Source of the DNA: Deinococcus planocerae | Lineage (GTDB): Bacteria > Deinococcota > Deinococci > Deinococcales > Deinococcaceae | Reading direction: 5' to 3' | Assembly (NCBI RefSeq): GCF_002869765.1 | Contig: NZ_PNOR01000023.1 | Coordinates: 1 to 64,000, forward strand | Length of the DNA stretch: 64,000 nucleotides | Shown here: positions 44,767-57,744 of the stretch, one piece after another | Layout: each line of letters begins with the position of its first letter | How positions within the stretch are numbered: position 1 is the stretch's first letter | Program-made: the position numbers and the translations under genes | Notes under the pieces: generated by a model | What the model saw: the letters and a program-made list of their open reading frames with translations, nothing else | Told to the model about the DNA's origin: nothing | Databases searched by the model: none

Positions 44767-45710
44767 ATGGCGACTTCAGGGGGCAAAGACCGGGCGGCGG
44801 CGCTCCTCGCCCTGCTGCTGGGCGAACTCGGGGAGGTGCGGCGGGGCGAGGACGTGGCGCGCGGGGTCAACCTCAGCCGCTCGCACGCGGCGCGGCTCTT
44901 CCGGGCGCGCTTCGGGGAGAGTCCGGCGGCCTTTCGCCGTCGGCTGACGCTGGAACGGGCGGCGTGGACGCTGCGGCACACGGCGGGCAGCGTGACGCAG
45001 ATTGCGCTGGAGGCGGGCTTCGACTCCCTGGAGGGCTTCACGCGCGCCTTTTCCCGCGCCTACGGCACCTCGCCGAGCCTGTACCGCCGGGTGGGCCTGC
45101 GTTCTCACGTCCTCCCTTCCCCTGACGGCATTCACTTTCAGTCCCTGGGGGTCGCCCTGCGGACGGAGGATCATATGGACCTGCTCGACCACCTGCTCGC
45201 CTTCGACGAGGCGTTCGTCCGTCAGGCCCTCGCACACGCCCGCGCCCTGCCGGGCCGAGCACTCGACACGCCGTTGGGGGAGGCGCAACCCCTGAGCTTC
45301 GAGGCGCCCGACCGCACGCTGCGCGACCTCCTCGACAAGTTGGTCATGAACAAGGAGGTCTGGGTGGCGGCGGTGCGTGGCGGCGAGTTGCCCACCGAGA
45401 ACCGGGACCGCACCCCGGACGGGTTAGAAGCGCGGGTGAACGTCGCCTTTCCCGCCTTCCGCGCCCTCGCCCGGGAGGTGCAGGCGGAGGGCCGGTGGCG
45501 GCAGACCTTCGTGGACGCCCTGTGCGAGCCGCCCGAGGTCTTTCCCTACGGCGGGATGCTCGCCCACGTCCTCACCGTGGACGCGCACCGCCGCCACCTC
45601 CTGAGCGCGTGGCTGTGGCGGCTGGGGGGGCGGCTGGACGCCGATCCCATGCTGTTCGGCAGTCTGCCCACTCCGCCCCGGGGCCAGGTTGTCTCGGCGG
45701 AGGAGCGGGC

Positions 45711-45714
<4 letters not shown>
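44767..45714 (+). CDS. AraC-type HTH fused to a DinB-like domain
   Basis: A 315-residue protein. Residues about 5-110 are an AraC/XylS double helix-turn-helix (GVNLSRSHAARLFRARFGESP and QIALEAGFDSLEGFTRAFSRAYGTSP). Residues about 135-300 resemble a DinB four-helix bundle with spaced histidines (DLLDHLLAFDE, LAHVLTVDAHRRHL), possibly a metal or thiol-binding sensor. The HTH is at the N-terminus, the reverse of classic AraC. The start follows TACGCT by 8 bases, and the next gene, an SDR, overlaps by 4, so it may be its target. Confidence 0.82.
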
Positions 45715-46562
<848 letters not shown>

Positions 46563-46597
46563 GTGCAGAGGAGTGTCCTCTTCCGGTAACGTGTTCC

Positions 46598-47383
46598 ATG
46601 CGCTTCATCGGCCTCGACCTCGCCTGGTCCGCCCGTAACCCCACGGGTGGCACCGTCATCGAGGGGGGCGCAGGAGGCGGGCGGCTCCTGGACACAGCTC
46701 TCCTCTCGGACGACGCGAGCGTCCTCGCCTTCGTGGAGGCCCACGCCGGGGAGGGTCCGGCCATCGTCGCCATTGACGCGCCGCTCACCGTCCCCAACGT
46801 CACCGGGCGCCGCCTTGCCGAGGCGGAGGTCGGGGCCGTGTTCGGACGCTTCCAGGCGTCGGCCCACCCCACCAACCGCACCCGGCTGGCCGACGCGGCG
46901 GGCGTCGTTCGGGGAGAGGCGCTGACACAGGGTCTAGAGGCGCGCGGCTTCGTCCACGACCCCCGAATTCCGGCTGGAAAACCCGTTCGCCGAGTTGTTG
47001 AGGTCTATCCGCACCCGGCGACGGTCGCCCTCTTCGGACTGAGCCGCACCCTCAAGTACAAGAACAAGGGACAGGCGCGCGAGGTGATGGACGCCGCCTG
47101 GATCAGCCTGCACCCCCACCTCGCTGCGCTGGAACACGCCGACCCGCCGCTGACCGGGCTCGACGCCCACCTCTCCGTGAACCCCGCCGCCCTGCGTGGC
47201 CGCGCCCTCAAGAACCACGAGGACCGCACCGACGCCATCCTCTGCGCCTACATCGCCCTGTACGCCCACCGCTGGGGTCTGGAACGGAGCGAGGTGCTGG
47301 GCACGCTGGAGGGCGGCTACATCTTCACGCCGACCCTGCCCGAACGCTGGAACGCCTCCCGGGCCGTGGAGGTCTCCCCGTGA
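46598..47383 (+). CDS. DUF429 family protein
   Basis: A 261-residue protein of the DUF429 family, which has an RNase H-like fold. GLDLAWSARNPTG at the start, VAIDAPLTVPN with spaced acids and HEDRTDAILCAYIA near the end are the conserved parts and probably form an acidic metal site. The activity is not established. ATG at 46598 lies 5 bases after TAACGT. It leads a three-gene operon with 4-base overlaps. Confidence 0.82.
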   Translation: MRFIGLDLAWSARNPTGGTVIEGGAGGGRLLDTALLSDDASVLAFVEAHAGEGPAIVAIDAPLTVPNVTGRRLAEAEVGAVFGRFQASAHPTNRTRLADAAGVVRGEALTQGLEARGFVHDPRIPAGKPVRRVVEVYPHPATVALFGLSRTLKYKNKGQAREVMDAAWISLHPHLAALEHADPPLTGLDAHLSVNPAALRGRALKNHEDRTDAILCAYIALYAHRWGLERSEVLGTLEGGYIFTPTLPERWNASRAVEVSP

Positions 47384-47967
47384 CTTTGCCCGACGTCGCC
47401 TTCGAGCCGGACTCCCGAGCGGACTGGCGGGTATGGCTCGAAGCCCGCCACGACACGGAAAAGGGCGTGTGGCTCGTGCTGCGCAAGAAGTCGGCGGGTC
47501 CAGTCAACCTCAGCGGGGACGACGCGGTGGAAGAGGCCCTCTGCTTCGGCTGGATCGACTCCAAGCCGCGCAAGCTCGACGGGGCACGCTCCATGCTGTA
47601 TATCGCCCCCCGCAAGCCCGGCAGCGGTTGGAGTGCCGTCAATAAAGCCCGGGTGGAGCGGATGCAGGCGGCGGGCCTGATGACTCCGGCGGGACAGGCG
47701 AAGATCGACGCGGCTATCGGGGACGGCTCGTGGACCCTCCTCGACGCGGTGGACGCGCTGGAGGTGCCGACCGACCTGGAGGCAGCGCTGGCGGAGGAAG
47801 GCGCACGCGAGCAATGGGACGCCTTCCCCCGCAGCGCGAGGCGGGGCATCCTCGAATGGATCGCGCAGGCGAAGACCGCCGCCACCCGCGAGAAACGGGT
47901 GCGCGAGACGGCGACGCTGGCGGCGCGGGGCGAACGGGCGAACCAGTGGCGACGGGGAGCACGGTGA
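47380..47967 (+). CDS. YdeI/OmpD-associated family protein
   Basis: A 195-residue protein with the family stretches WRVWLEARHDTEKGVWLVL, EEALCFGWIDSK and YIAPRKPGSGWSAVNKARVE. YdeI-type proteins have been linked to peptide and bacteriocin resistance, but the mechanism is unclear. The GTG start overlaps the DUF429 stop and its own stop overlaps the cupin gene. The C-terminus is basic. Confidence 0.82.
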   Translation: MTLPDVAFEPDSRADWRVWLEARHDTEKGVWLVLRKKSAGPVNLSGDDAVEEALCFGWIDSKPRKLDGARSMLYIAPRKPGSGWSAVNKARVERMQAAGLMTPAGQAKIDAAIGDGSWTLLDAVDALEVPTDLEAALAEEGAREQWDAFPRSARRGILEWIAQAKTAATREKRVRETATLAARGERANQWRRGAR

Positions 47968-48383
47968 CCGCCGAGGAGATCATCCGCCTGCTGGGCCTGG
48001 AACCTCACCCGGAAGGCGGGCACTACGTCCAGATTCACTCCGACGCGCGGGAGGTGGACGGGCGGCCCGTGTGCACCTCGATCTATTTCCTGCTGCGGGC
48101 GGGCGAGGTCTCGCACTGGCACCGGGTGGACGCCACCGAGGTCTGGTGCCACCACGCGGGGGCGGCGGTGGAGCTGGCGCTCTGGGAGGGGAGCGAGGTT
48201 CGCCGTCTGCGCCTGGGACCCGACCTCGCGGGCGGTGAGCGGCCCCAGGGGATCGTGCCCGCCGACGCGTGGCAGAGCGCGCGTTCCCTGGGCGAGTGGA
48301 GCCTGGTGGGCTGCGTGGTGGCGCCGGGCTTCCGCTTCGGCGGCTTCGAGCTCGCCCCGCCCGGCTGGACACCGCCTGTCTGA
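47964..48383 (+). CDS. DUF985 cupin protein
   Basis: A 139-residue single-domain cupin. LEPHPEGGHYVQIH at the start and SHWHRVDATEVWCHHAG are typical of DUF985, with several histidines in the metal pocket; the end reads GFRFGGFELA. Known members bind small ligands, but no reaction is assigned. The GTG start overlaps the YdeI stop. It ends the DUF429-YdeI-DUF985 operon. Confidence 0.85.
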   Translation: MTAEEIIRLLGLEPHPEGGHYVQIHSDAREVDGRPVCTSIYFLLRAGEVSHWHRVDATEVWCHHAGAAVELALWEGSEVRRLRLGPDLAGGERPQGIVPADAWQSARSLGEWSLVGCVVAPGFRFGGFELAPPGWTPPV

Positions 48384-48460
48384 CGCGTTTTCTCCGCCTC
48401 CGCCTTAACCACCCCTGAATCTGACGGGCCCCTTACCCGCGAGTCGCTAGATTGGGCCGC

Positions 48461-49405
<945 letters not shown>

Positions 49406-49420
49406 GTGTAGGCGAACGGG

Positions 49421-49452
49421 GCAGGGGGTGGGGGAAGGGTCCCGTCCCCTGC
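49421..49452 (+). terminator. Possible terminator of the aldo/keto reductase gene
   Basis: GCAGGGG (49421-49427) pairs with CCCCTGC (49446-49452) across an 18-base loop, followed by TTGGTTTG, 16 bases after the stop. Confidence 0.45.
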
Positions 49453-49522
49453 TTGGTTTGCCGCGCTGGCGGGGAACAGCCCGGTCTCTCGATGAGGCCG
49501 CAGGAGCTACGCTGTTTCTCCC

Positions 49523-49963
49523 ATGACCCCCTGCTCCCTCTGCCAGCCCACTCTCGGCCCCATCATCGCCGAGGGGGAACACTGGCGAGTCGTCCTTAAC
49601 CGCAACCAGAACCTGCTCGGCAAGCTAATGCTCGTGCTGCGCCGTCACGAGGAGCGGGTGTCCGAGCTGCGCCCTGACGAGTGGGCGGAGTTGCACCTGG
49701 ACATGCGGCGTACCGAGCGGGCGCTCACTACGCTCCTGCAACCCGACCACTTCAACTTCCTGTTCTTGCGGAACCAGGACCGGCACGTTCACCTGCATGT
49801 CGTTCCCCGATACGCGGCGGTGCGGCTTTTCCAGTCGCTCGCTTTCGAGGACCCGGACTACCCGGCGCACTACGCGGTTCCCTCGCCGGTTCGGTACCTC
49901 GCGGACGAGCGTCAGGAGGCGTTGGCCGCTGCGCTCAGGGAAGCATACGAGCGGAGGGCATGA
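49523..49963 (+). CDS. HIT-family hydrolase
   Basis: A 146-residue histidine-triad protein that hydrolyses nucleotide phosphoramidates or dinucleoside polyphosphates. The triad HVHLHVVPR lies near residue 94, and an N-terminal CSLC pair resembles the zinc site of some HIT proteins. ATG at 49523 follows TACGCT by 9 bases. No operon partner. Confidence 0.9.
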   Translation: MTPCSLCQPTLGPIIAEGEHWRVVLNRNQNLLGKLMLVLRRHEERVSELRPDEWAELHLDMRRTERALTTLLQPDHFNFLFLRNQDRHVHLHVVPRYAAVRLFQSLAFEDPDYPAHYAVPSPVRYLADERQEALAAALREAYERRA

Positions 49964-50044
49964 GGGCACGGGGAACCTTCTCCTCCTGGCCCTTTGCAAC
50001 TTCCGACGCACGCCCCTCCCACCCCTGCCCTCTATCCTGACGGG

Positions 50045-50999
<955 letters not shown>

Positions 51000-51007
<8 letters not shown>

Positions 51008-51872
51008 TGTCCTCCTGATCGCCGAACTCAGCCTGCGCGAGGCGGTCCGCAAGCGGCTGGTAATCGTGCTGCTGCTCCTCACCGCCGCCTTCGTGGGCTT
51101 TTACCTCTACGGCATCGTGCGGCTGGAGCAGACCCTCGACCAGCGGGCCGCTGACCTCGGGCTCGACGGTCGCAGCGTGTATGGGGCGGCGAACGCGCCC
51201 GTCATGTACGCCACGCTGTTCGGGATGTACCTCGTCTTTTTCCTGGGGTCGCTGATGGCCGTGCTCTCCACCGTGGGGGCGGTCAGCGGGGACGTGGAGA
51301 GCGGCGTCATGCAGAGCGTGATCGCGCGGCCCATCACCCGGGCGCAGCTCGTGTTCGGGCGTTGGGTGGGCTTCACGCTGGTGAACGTGGGGTACGTCGC
51401 CCTGATCAGCGGGGCGCTGCTGTGGGGCATCCGGCTCATCACGGGCTTCGTGCCGCCCGCGCCGCTGCCCGCCGTGGGGCTGATCCTGCTCGCCATCGCC
51501 CTGATCACGGCGCTGACGGTCCTGGGAAGCACCCTGTTCACCACGCTGGCGAACGGCATCGGCGTCTTCGTGCTGTACGGGGTGGGCTTCGCGGGGGGCA
51601 TCCTCAGCACCATCGGCTCCTTCGCGGACAGCCCCACGCTGACCTCCCTCGGGCGCCTCGCCAACACCTTGATGCCCACCAACTCGCTGTGGCTGGGCGC
51701 GAGCTACCACCTCCAGCCCGAGGTGCTGCGGCAACTGGGGCAGGCGGCGCGGGGGGCCAACCCCTTTTTCGGAAGCGAGCCCCTCGCACCGGGGTTGATC
51801 GTGTGGGCGTGCGCCCTCGCCGTGCTGGCGGTTGCCGCCGGGATGTGGCACTTCAGCCGCCGGGATCTCTAG
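51000..51872 (+). CDS. ABC-2 type transporter permease
   Basis: A 290-residue membrane protein with six hydrophobic helices. The first follows the short N-terminus LIAELSLREAVRKRLVIVLL, and the region GDVESGVMQSVIARPITRAQLVFGRW is typical of ABC-2 permeases of the NosY type. The start at 51000 (GTG) lies inside the end of the ATPase gene. Together they would form an exporter of two ATPases and two permeases. Confidence 0.85.
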
Positions 51873-51981
51873 CGGGATTGACCCAGGAGCGCCGTCAGGC
51901 TGAGAGGAGCGAAGCGTTTCGTTTCGGGAAGAGGAGACACTTCACCTTTTAGAGGTGACCGCTCTAAAGGTTTGGAAAGGC
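51873..51981. repeat. Repeat-like sequence between convergent genes
   Basis: This AT-richer spacer has short internal repeats (CGTTTCGTTTCGGG) and a hairpin TCACCT/AGGTGA with a CTCTAAAA loop on the minus strand. Such short interspersed elements are common between Deinococcus genes. It may also end the two convergent transcripts. Confidence 0.35.
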
Positions 51982-52335
51982 TCAGAGCTCGGCCTCCTCG
52001 GGCGGGAGGGGCACCGCGCGCCAGTTCGCCTCCGCCGTGTCGTCGTTGCCCTGGCGGCCCGGCCCGGCGGTGTCGTGGCAGGTAAAGCTCATCAGGGGCC
52101 AGCTCACCCGGCCCCCTCGCAGGTTCATCACGTACCTGCCGTGCTGGGCCGCTCCGGGAACGCGTCCCGTGCTGCTCCGGTACTGCACCTCCAGCCGCTC
52201 GCCCGGGCCGACCTCGGGCAGGCTCGAGTCCGTGACGACGCCCTCGAAGGCGCGCTCCGGGTCGTGGACCTCGCCGCGCCACGCGCCGCGCAACTCGATC
52301 ACCGCGGTTCCGGAGTTCCAGTTCTCCTGAGTCAT
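51982..52335 (-). CDS. Unrecognised 117-aa protein
   Basis: A soluble-looking protein that begins MTQENWNSGTAVIELRGAWRG and reads as beta-strands with charged loops; one cysteine-histidine pair (FTCHDTAGPGRQG) stands out. ATG at 52335 is preferred over an in-frame codon at 52395, because the intervening residues are basic and repetitive. No family is recognised. It ends just before the repeat-like spacer. Confidence 0.6.
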   Translation of the reverse strand: MTQENWNSGTAVIELRGAWRGEVHDPERAFEGVVTDSSLPEVGPGERLEVQYRSSTGRVPGAAQHGRYVMNLRGGRVSWPLMSFTCHDTAGPGRQGNDDTAEANWRAVPLPPEEAEL

Positions 52336-52400
52336 GCCCCAGGGAAGCCCACGGGCTCGTGAAGGGGATGTGACCGCCCGGGCTTTTCTAGACACGACGG

Positions 52401-52430
52401 GGGGCCAGCGACGGGTGGGTCGCTGGCCCC
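52401..52430 (-). terminator. Terminator of the small-protein operon
   Basis: A perfect 12-bp stem (GGGGCCAGCGAC / GTCGCTGGCCCC) with a 6-base loop lies 19 bases after the stop at 52449 on the minus strand. It has no clear T run, but stem strength and position support termination. Confidence 0.65.
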
Positions 52431-52448
52431 TGGAGCGCGCGGGTCAGG

Positions 52449-52640
52449 CTAGAGGTCGAGGGGATCGGGCATCTCGGTGGCGGCCCGGCCTTCTTCCTTG
52501 CGGTGCTCGTTGATAAAGCCCTTCTCGCGGGCCGGGAGGTTGCCCTGGCTGGCGGTCGAGTCGCCGAGGTCGGGCCGCTCGTCGCTGTGCTCGACGGTGG
52601 GATTGGGGCTGGTCGGGATATTCGCGTCGCGGTCGGTCAT
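52449..52640 (-). CDS. Small hydrophilic protein (63 aa)
   Basis: An AAGGAG site 4-5 bases before the ATG supports the start. The product is highly charged and probably disordered: MTDRDANIPTSPNPTVEHSD at the start, KGFINEHRKEEGRAA near the end. It starts 8 bases after the stop of the coiled-coil gene and shares its transcript. Function unknown; small hydrophilic proteins of this kind are often stress-related. Confidence 0.65.
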   Translation of the reverse strand: MTDRDANIPTSPNPTVEHSDERPDLGDSTASQGNLPAREKGFINEHRKEEGRAATEMPDPLDL

Positions 52641-52648
52641 GGGTCTCC

Positions 52649-53074
52649 TTATTCCTTCTCGTGGGGGCGGGGCATGGCGTCGGGGATGGTGGGCTCGGTG
52701 CCCGGGGTCGTCGTGACCACCACGACCCTGGGGCCCAGCTCTGGGTCGGGCTGCCGAGCGGCGGGGAGCAGGTCGGTGGGGTGTTCCGGGGCCGCCTCGC
52801 CGCTCTCCGGGTGGTCTCCGCCCAGCTCGCGCATCAGCCGTTCGCGGGCGCCGATCTCGTCGTCCACCCGGCGGATGTCGTCGCGGATGCCCTGGAGGAT
52901 GCCCACGTCGGCTCCTGCGTGGTACGAGCGGCCTAAGCGCGCGTAGAGCAGGTCGAGTTCGCGGGTGAGCTGGAAGACCTCCAGGCGCAGCCGCGCGACC
53001 TGCGCGACCTCCTCGCCCCGGCGCTGCACCCGCCCGGCCCCCCGGCGCACGCTGTTCAGAAGGTTGTCCAGCAT
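52649..53074 (-). CDS. Coiled-coil protein (141 aa)
   Basis: Residues 1-90 are heptad-rich helices with alternating charge (VARLRLEVFQLTRELDLLY, IRRVDDEIGARERLMREL), likely a coiled coil. Residues 90-141 are a Pro/acidic tail. There is no signal peptide or membrane segment. It starts at ATG 53074, 44 bases after the downstream end of the glucosidase gene, and leads the small operon. The family is not recognised. Confidence 0.65.
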   Translation of the reverse strand: MLDNLLNSVRRGAGRVQRRGEEVAQVARLRLEVFQLTRELDLLYARLGRSYHAGADVGILQGIRDDIRRVDDEIGARERLMRELGGDHPESGEAAPEHPTDLLPAARQPDPELGPRVVVVTTTPGTEPTIPDAMPRPHEKE

Positions 53075-53118
53075 GGCGTGATTCTCGCCCCCCCTCCCGG
53101 AAGGCGGGTGAGCGGGCG

Positions 53119-54984
<1,866 letters not shown>

Positions 54985-55029
54985 GGGGGTCTTTCTGGGG
55001 TGGGGGAGAGGAGGATGGAAAGGAGAAGC

Positions 55030-56574
55030 TTACCCCTTGACGGCACTGTCGGCCCCGGTGTCCACGAAGTAACGCTGGAAGATCACGAAGACGATGATGA
55101 CGGGAATGGCGCTGAGAACGGCGCCCGCCAGGATCAGGCCGTAATCGCCCTGCCCGCCGTAGGCCTGCCGGAAGCTGGAGAGGCCCACCGTCAGCGTGAA
55201 GTTGGTGTTCTCGCGCAGCAGCACCACCGGCCAGAAGAAGTCGTTCCACGCCCCCTGGAACTGGGTGATCGCCAGCGCGATGAGGGCCGGGCCCGCCTGC
55301 GGCAGCATCACCCGCCAGAAGGTCGTGAAGGGCCCCGCCCCGTCGATGGAGGCGGACTCCTCCAGCTCGCGCGGCATCCCCTCGAAAAACTGCTTCATCA
55401 GGAAGACGCCGCCCGCCGCGACCAGCCCCTGAAGCCACAGGCCCCAGAGGTTGAGCAGCCCCAGGTCGCGCAGCAGCACGTAATTGCTCACCAGGTTCAC
55501 CTGCGCGGGCACCATCTGCACGAACAGCACGCCCAAGATGAAGATCAGGCCCTTGCCGGGGAAGTTCAGCCGCGCCAGCGCGTACCCGGCCAGCGAGCAG
55601 AACACGATGGCCGCCACGACCCGCAGCAGGGCGTACAGGAAGGAGTTGCTCACCCAGCGCAGGAAGAGGCTGCGGCCACTCTGCGGGTCGGTCGTCTCGT
55701 TAAAGGCCCGGCGGTAGTTGTTGAAGGTGTACCCCAGGATGCCGGGGGTCACGTTGCGGTAGGCGAACGAGCGGTCGAAATTCTGCCGGTCGCTGGGCGG
55801 CAGGGTGCTGCCCACGATGCTCTGCCCGCGCTGCACGTCCACCTGAAGCGGCGTGCGCTGGATCACCGGGCCGCGCAGGTAGTAGGTGCCGTTCGCCCGC
55901 ACGAGTTCGACCAGTTGCGTCTCGCTGAGGTCGAACTGGCGCTGCTGAGCCTCGGGGGTGTCGAGCGTGACCCGGACGCGCTGCCCGCCAGGCAGGAGGG
56001 CGGTCAGGTCATTGCCCACCTGCGGGCCGATCTTGGCGCGGACCACCTCGCCCTGCTGCCGGGTCAGGGGCGGGTAGGTGACCGTGACCCGGTAGGAGCG
56101 CACCTCGCCCGCCCCGCCCGTCTGCACGGTCCGGAGCTGCGCGTAGTCTCGCGCCTGGGCCTGCCGGGCGAGCGCGACGAGGCTCTGCGGCTGGTACGGA
56201 AAGAGCGAGGCGGCGGGCGGGTCCTGCGGTGCGTCTGCGGGAGAACGCACCGACACGTCGAAGCTCACCGAGCGGCCCGGCACCAGGCCCCCGTTCCAGC
56301 CGTCCGCGCCGCCCTGCACGCCGAGGTTGTACGCGGTGGAGATGTAGCGCGGGGTGAGCTGCGGGATGATCAAGCGGGGCGGGTACTCGTTGGGGTTGTC
56401 CTTGAAGCTGCTGACCGTGCCCAGCAGGAAGGGCCCGATGAAGAACAGGCTCATCACCAGCATGAACAGGTACAGCCAGCCCGCCCGCGCCCAGCGGCGC
56501 CGCGCCAGCCAGCGGTCCTGCTCCTGGGCCGACCCGAACCGGGCAGGCGGAGACGGAACGGTCGAGGTGGTCAT
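55030..56574 (-). CDS. CUT1 sugar ABC permease (MalG-type) with large insertion
   Basis: An inner-membrane permease of 514 residues, nearly twice the usual 280. TM1 is at 32-54. Residues about 75-278 are a soluble insertion outside the membrane, and the normal MalG sequence resumes at GYTFNNYRRAF, with TM2 near 310-335 and the EAA loop ELEESASIDGAGPFTTFWR near 403-421. In the E. coli pair the large periplasmic loop belongs to MalF, not MalG. It overlaps the partner permease stop by 4 bases. Confidence 0.92.
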   Translation of the reverse strand: MTTSTVPSPPARFGSAQEQDRWLARRRWARAGWLYLFMLVMSLFFIGPFLLGTVSSFKDNPNEYPPRLIIPQLTPRYISTAYNLGVQGGADGWNGGLVPGRSVSFDVSVRSPADAPQDPPAASLFPYQPQSLVALARQAQARDYAQLRTVQTGGAGEVRSYRVTVTYPPLTRQQGEVVRAKIGPQVGNDLTALLPGGQRVRVTLDTPEAQQRQFDLSETQLVELVRANGTYYLRGPVIQRTPLQVDVQRGQSIVGSTLPPSDRQNFDRSFAYRNVTPGILGYTFNNYRRAFNETTDPQSGRSLFLRWVSNSFLYALLRVVAAIVFCSLAGYALARLNFPGKGLIFILGVLFVQMVPAQVNLVSNYVLLRDLGLLNLWGLWLQGLVAAGGVFLMKQFFEGMPRELEESASIDGAGPFTTFWRVMLPQAGPALIALAITQFQGAWNDFFWPVVLLRENTNFTLTVGLSSFRQAYGGQGDYGLILAGAVLSAIPVIIVFVIFQRYFVDTGADSAVKG

Positions 56575-57668
56575 TGCGCCTCCGGGGCCACGAAGAATCT
56601 GCGCTGGAGAAAGACCATCAGCAGGATGATCAGCGCCAGGATGATCGCCGCCGCCGCCGCCATGTTCACGGGCGCGGCCCCCGACTTGAAGGTGTTGGTG
56701 TACACGTAGTAGGCCAGCGTGATCAGCGTCTCCTGGGGCGCCGCGCTTCCAATCACCGCCACCTGGTCGAACATCTGCATCGTGCCGATCAGGCTGATGG
56801 TCACCACGTAAAAGGTCACCGGGCGCAGCATGGGCACCGTCACCCGCAGCAGCTTCTGGGCGGGCGTCGCCCCGTCGATGTCGGCGGCCTCGTACAGCGC
56901 GGCGGGGATATTCTGGAGTCCCGCCAGGAAGAACAGCATGAGCGTCGGAATGGTCGTGAAGGTGTTCATGATGACGACCACGAGGAGCGGCATACTCAGC
57001 ACCCGCACGCCCCCGATGCTCAGCCACGAGTCCGAGAAGTACTGGAAGTCGTAGGGCTGCACGTCGCGGGCCCCGACGACGCCCAGCACGTTCAGGCCCA
57101 GGGTGACGGCCAGGGCGATCAGCGCACTCATCGCCGCCAGCGCCGGGTCAAACCATTTCGCGGGCAGCCTGCGGGACCGCTCGAACAGCACCTGCGCGAC
57201 CTGCACGAGGGCCATCACACCCAGGAAGGTCAGGATCAGCGGCAGGTACGTCAGCCACTGGGTGATCAGGTAGTTGACCACCCCGCGCCGCTGAAACAGC
57301 CACAGGAAGATCAGGGTGATGACCACCGAACTCGTGATGCTGGGCATGTACCACGCCGAACGGAAAAAGGACTGACCCTTGATTTTGTTGTTCAGGGCCA
57401 CGGCCATCAGGAGCGAGCCAATGGTTTGCAGCACCGTCACCAGGATCGAGAACACCAGCGTATTCGCCAGCGCCCGCTGAAAGAGCGAGTCGCCCAGCAC
57501 GTCCAGGTACGGTTTGATGCCGATGACCCGGGCGTCGTTGAACAGGTTGAAGTCGGTGAACGAGTAATAGATCGCCCGGGCGAAGGCGTAGAAGAAGAAC
57601 ACCAGGATGGTGATCAGAAACGGCGCCAGGAACAGGAGTGCGGTGGCGGTCTGACCTTTTCGGAACAT
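56571..57668 (-). CDS. CUT1 sugar ABC permease (MalF-type)
   Basis: A 365-residue permease with about seven or eight TM helices. The EAA loop is ALYEAADIDGATPAQKLLRVT. Between TM3 and TM4 it has an extra segment of about 70 residues with one TM (SRRLPAKWFDP to QPYDFQYFSD). It forms the channel with the MalG-type partner. ATG at 57668 follows a hairpin and GGTGGGAGG. Confidence 0.92.
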   Translation of the reverse strand: MFRKGQTATALLFLAPFLITILVFFFYAFARAIYYSFTDFNLFNDARVIGIKPYLDVLGDSLFQRALANTLVFSILVTVLQTIGSLLMAVALNNKIKGQSFFRSAWYMPSITSSVVITLIFLWLFQRRGVVNYLITQWLTYLPLILTFLGVMALVQVAQVLFERSRRLPAKWFDPALAAMSALIALAVTLGLNVLGVVGARDVQPYDFQYFSDSWLSIGGVRVLSMPLLVVVIMNTFTTIPTLMLFFLAGLQNIPAALYEAADIDGATPAQKLLRVTVPMLRPVTFYVVTISLIGTMQMFDQVAVIGSAAPQETLITLAYYVYTNTFKSGAAPVNMAAAAAIILALIILLMVFLQRRFFVAPEAQ

Positions 57669-57692
57669 GGGGGCCTCCCACCGGAAGGAGAG

Positions 57693-57729
57693 GGGGCCGG
57701 GAGAGAAGGTGCGGCGTTCTCCCGGCCCC
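57693..57729 (-). promoter_or_regulatory. Intra-operon hairpin after the binding-protein gene
   Basis: A perfect 12-bp stem (GGGGCCGGGAGA / TCTCCCGGCCCC) with a 13-base loop lies in the gap between the binding protein and the first permease. It lacks a T tract. Such hairpins usually stabilise the upstream message or partly stop transcription, giving an excess of binding protein over permeases. Confidence 0.7.
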
Positions 57730-57744
57730 GCGAGTCTCAGGGCC

